Assembly: GCA_964605715.1 (NCBI GenBank)
Contig: CAZSDV010000076.1
Coordinates: forward strand, 1 to 7,920
Direction: 5' to 3'
Length of the DNA: 7,920 bases
DNA from: JAPUME01 sp964605715
GTDB lineage: Bacteria > Acidobacteriota > Terriglobia > UBA7540 > JAPUME01
A program made the translations under genes and the position numbers. Within the stretch, counting starts at the first letter, position 1. Each line of letters opens with the position of its first letter. Under the pieces are notes generated by a model. The model ran no database searches and had not been told where the DNA came from. It worked only from the letters and a program-made list of their open reading frames with translations. Below are positions 6,750-7,920 of the stretch, one piece after another.

Positions 6750-7463
6750 TTGGCTGAAAAAATAAAAAAAGGCGCTCAGCGCCAGCAATTCGTAAACTTT
6801 CTTTTCTACAAAGTGGATGCAGCCTGGCGTCGCCTCCCACCTCAAGAAAGAGCGCGTGGAAAAAATGAATTCATAAACTGTATCAAGAAATACCAGAAGA
6901 AGATGATCACTATTCCTTACTCGCTAATAGGAATTCGAGGTGACTGCGACATCATGTTATGGCGCATTGGTTATGATATGGATGACATGCAGAAAATGGC
7001 TGCTGAACTGCTGGCAACCGGACTTGGAAAATTCCTTGAAATTCCCTACTCCTACTTCTCTATGACAAAGAGGTCAATCTACGTGGATAAGCATATCCAT
7101 GCAGATCAAGAGGGAAGAAGGGTTACCCTCGACCCAGGAAAGTTCAAATACCTATTTGTTTACCCGTTCCTCAAAACGCGCGAATGGTATCTGCTCTCTC
7201 AGGAGAGAAGACAGGAAATGATGGATTCTCACATTCGAATCGGCCATAAATATCCTACGGTCCGTCTAAACACTACGTACTCGTTCGGATTGGACGACCA
7301 AGAATTCGTAGTGGCCTTTGAAACTGACAAACCTGAGCATTTCCTGGATCTGGTAATGGAACTTCGAGGCACTGAAGGAAGTCGCTTCACTTTACGGGAC
7401 ACTCCTATTTTTACCTGCGCACACCACGATCTTCGCAAAGTGTTGGACTTACTGGGAGGCTAA
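6750..7463 (+). CDS. hemQ: Coproheme decarboxylase HemQ (chlorite dismutase family)
   Basis: Last enzyme of the coproporphyrin-dependent heme pathway: it oxidatively decarboxylates two propionates of coproheme to give heme b in the cytoplasm. The 237-residue protein carries the family signature: YPFLKTREWYLL (138-149) with Tyr138 aligning, from memory of the Listeria enzyme, to the catalytic tyrosine Y147; MMDSHIRIGHKYP (157-169) with His161 as the likely proximal heme ligand; and TYSFGLDDQEFVVAFETD (176-193). At the distal position that is Arg in true chlorite dismutases and Gln in Firmicutes HemQ, alignment from the LDD motif gives Leu173, so chlorite dismutation is unlikely. The TTG start follows AAGGAGA (6734-6740) by nine bases; no better start is seen. 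No other heme gene is in the window. nth follows 29 bases later. Confidence 0.92.
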   Translation: MAEKIKKGAQRQQFVNFLFYKVDAAWRRLPPQERARGKNEFINCIKKYQKKMITIPYSLIGIRGDCDIMLWRIGYDMDDMQKMAAELLATGLGKFLEIPYSYFSMTKRSIYVDKHIHADQEGRRVTLDPGKFKYLFVYPFLKTREWYLLSQERRQEMMDSHIRIGHKYPTVRLNTTYSFGLDDQEFVVAFETDKPEHFLDLVMELRGTEGSRFTLRDTPIFTCAHHDLRKVLDLLGG

Positions 7464-7492
7464 TACCTGCGCATAAAAAGAAAAAACAAAAG

Positions 7493-7920
7493 ATGAAACA
7501 GAAAATGAAAACGAATCCTCAGACTGAGTCGCAGCGAAAATATGTAAAACCTCAGAGAATACAAAAAATTATCGCGGGTCTTGAAGCCATGTACCCAGAT
7601 GCTACCTGTGCCCTCAAATTCAAAAATCCCTTTCAGTTGCTTGTCGCAACCATCCTTTCCGCCCAGTGTACAGACAAACGAGTCAACAAAGTTACTCCCA
7701 GGCTGTTTGCAAAATTCCCTACACCACAAGCATTTTCAGCCATCCCTCAGGCAGTCCTCGAAAAGGAAATTCATTCAGCAGGTTTTTTCCGCAATAAGTC
7801 AAAGAACATTATCGGAGCAGCAAGGATGTTGGTTTCAGATCACAAAGGAAAAATTTCCCGAAGTATGACTATGGAGGACATGCTTGCGACGCTGCAGGCG
7901 CCGCAGGAGCAGGTGGCTAC
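7493..7920 (+). CDS. nth: Endonuclease III, 5' part, runs off the window end
   Basis: DNA glycosylase/AP lyase family that removes oxidised pyrimidines in base-excision repair. 142 complete codons are present. After a lysine/glutamine-rich N-terminus (about residues 1-25) comes the typical Nth core: IIAGLEAMYPDA, NPFQLLVATILSAQCTDKRVNKVTPRLF, then IHSAGFFRNKSKNIIGAARML. The ATG at 7493 follows an A-rich stretch with only a weak AAAAG site; an ATG four codons later is also possible. The helix-hairpin-helix LPGVGRKTA, with the catalytic lysine, should follow MEDMLAT, but the frame instead reads LQAPQEQVAT (134-143), where Gln140 occupies the lysine position, and the DNA there becomes GC-rich. 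This could be sequence error, an assembly join, a lesion or a truly divergent protein. The catalytic aspartate and the iron-sulphur cysteines lie beyond the window. Confidence 0.85.
   Translation, partial: MKQKMKTNPQTESQRKYVKPQRIQKIIAGLEAMYPDATCALKFKNPFQLLVATILSAQCTDKRVNKVTPRLFAKFPTPQAFSAIPQAVLEKEIHSAGFFRNKSKNIIGAARMLVSDHKGKISRSMTMEDMLATLQAPQEQVA

Noticed and set aside
6750..7463. Functional chlorite dismutase
   Set aside because: The distal arginine expected for chlorite breakdown is not at its aligned position and the sequence fits the HemQ branch.

Overview
The window is ordinary chromosomal sequence from a bacterium of moderate GC content, by eye a little under half. It has tight gene spacing, classical Shine-Dalgarno sites and frequent TTG/GTG starts. 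No phage, insertion-sequence, CRISPR, tRNA or rRNA signal is visible. HemQ (coproheme decarboxylase) points to the coproporphyrin-dependent heme route used by Gram-positives and by phyla such as Acidobacteria, Planctomycetes and Nitrospirota. The first gene belongs to a conserved unnamed family that I associate, from memory, with Planctomycetes and Acidobacteria. I infer a non-model, possibly uncultivated lineage but cannot name the phylum.

Layout: (1) 1-324 has no recognisable gene; it leads into a 376-residue conserved hypothetical helical protein (325-1455, +). (2) 1456-2037 is a non-coding or unassigned spacer between two convergent genes, with only a weak lysine-rich ORF candidate. (3) 2038-3627 (-) encodes a cobalamin-binding radical SAM protein. 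It has a good promoter and a Shine-Dalgarno site that together place its start at a TTG codon. (4) A divergent intergenic region leads into a + strand run: secreted N-acetylmuramoyl-L-alanine amidase, membrane-anchored GerMN-domain protein, RNase PH (rph) and XTP/dITP diphosphatase (rdgB). The first two and the last two are closely coupled. (5) After an 85-base gap with a possible extended -10 promoter come hemQ and the 5' part of nth (endonuclease III), which runs off the window end.

The + strand run joins cell-wall remodelling (amidase, GerMN) with nucleic-acid housekeeping: RNase PH trims RNA 3' ends, RdgB sanitises the nucleotide pool, and Nth repairs oxidised pyrimidines. GerMN-rph-rdgB is a familiar order, seen for example around gerM in Bacillus, so it does not by itself indicate sporulation here.

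I found no convincing new multi-gene system. The points most worth a second look are the abrupt loss of the expected helix-hairpin-helix/catalytic-lysine motif in nth, with a local GC jump, in the last ~30 bases; the unnamed conserved protein at 325-1455; the uncharacterised B12-radical SAM protein; an N-terminal extension on RNase PH; and an apolar residue at the distal heme-pocket position of HemQ.
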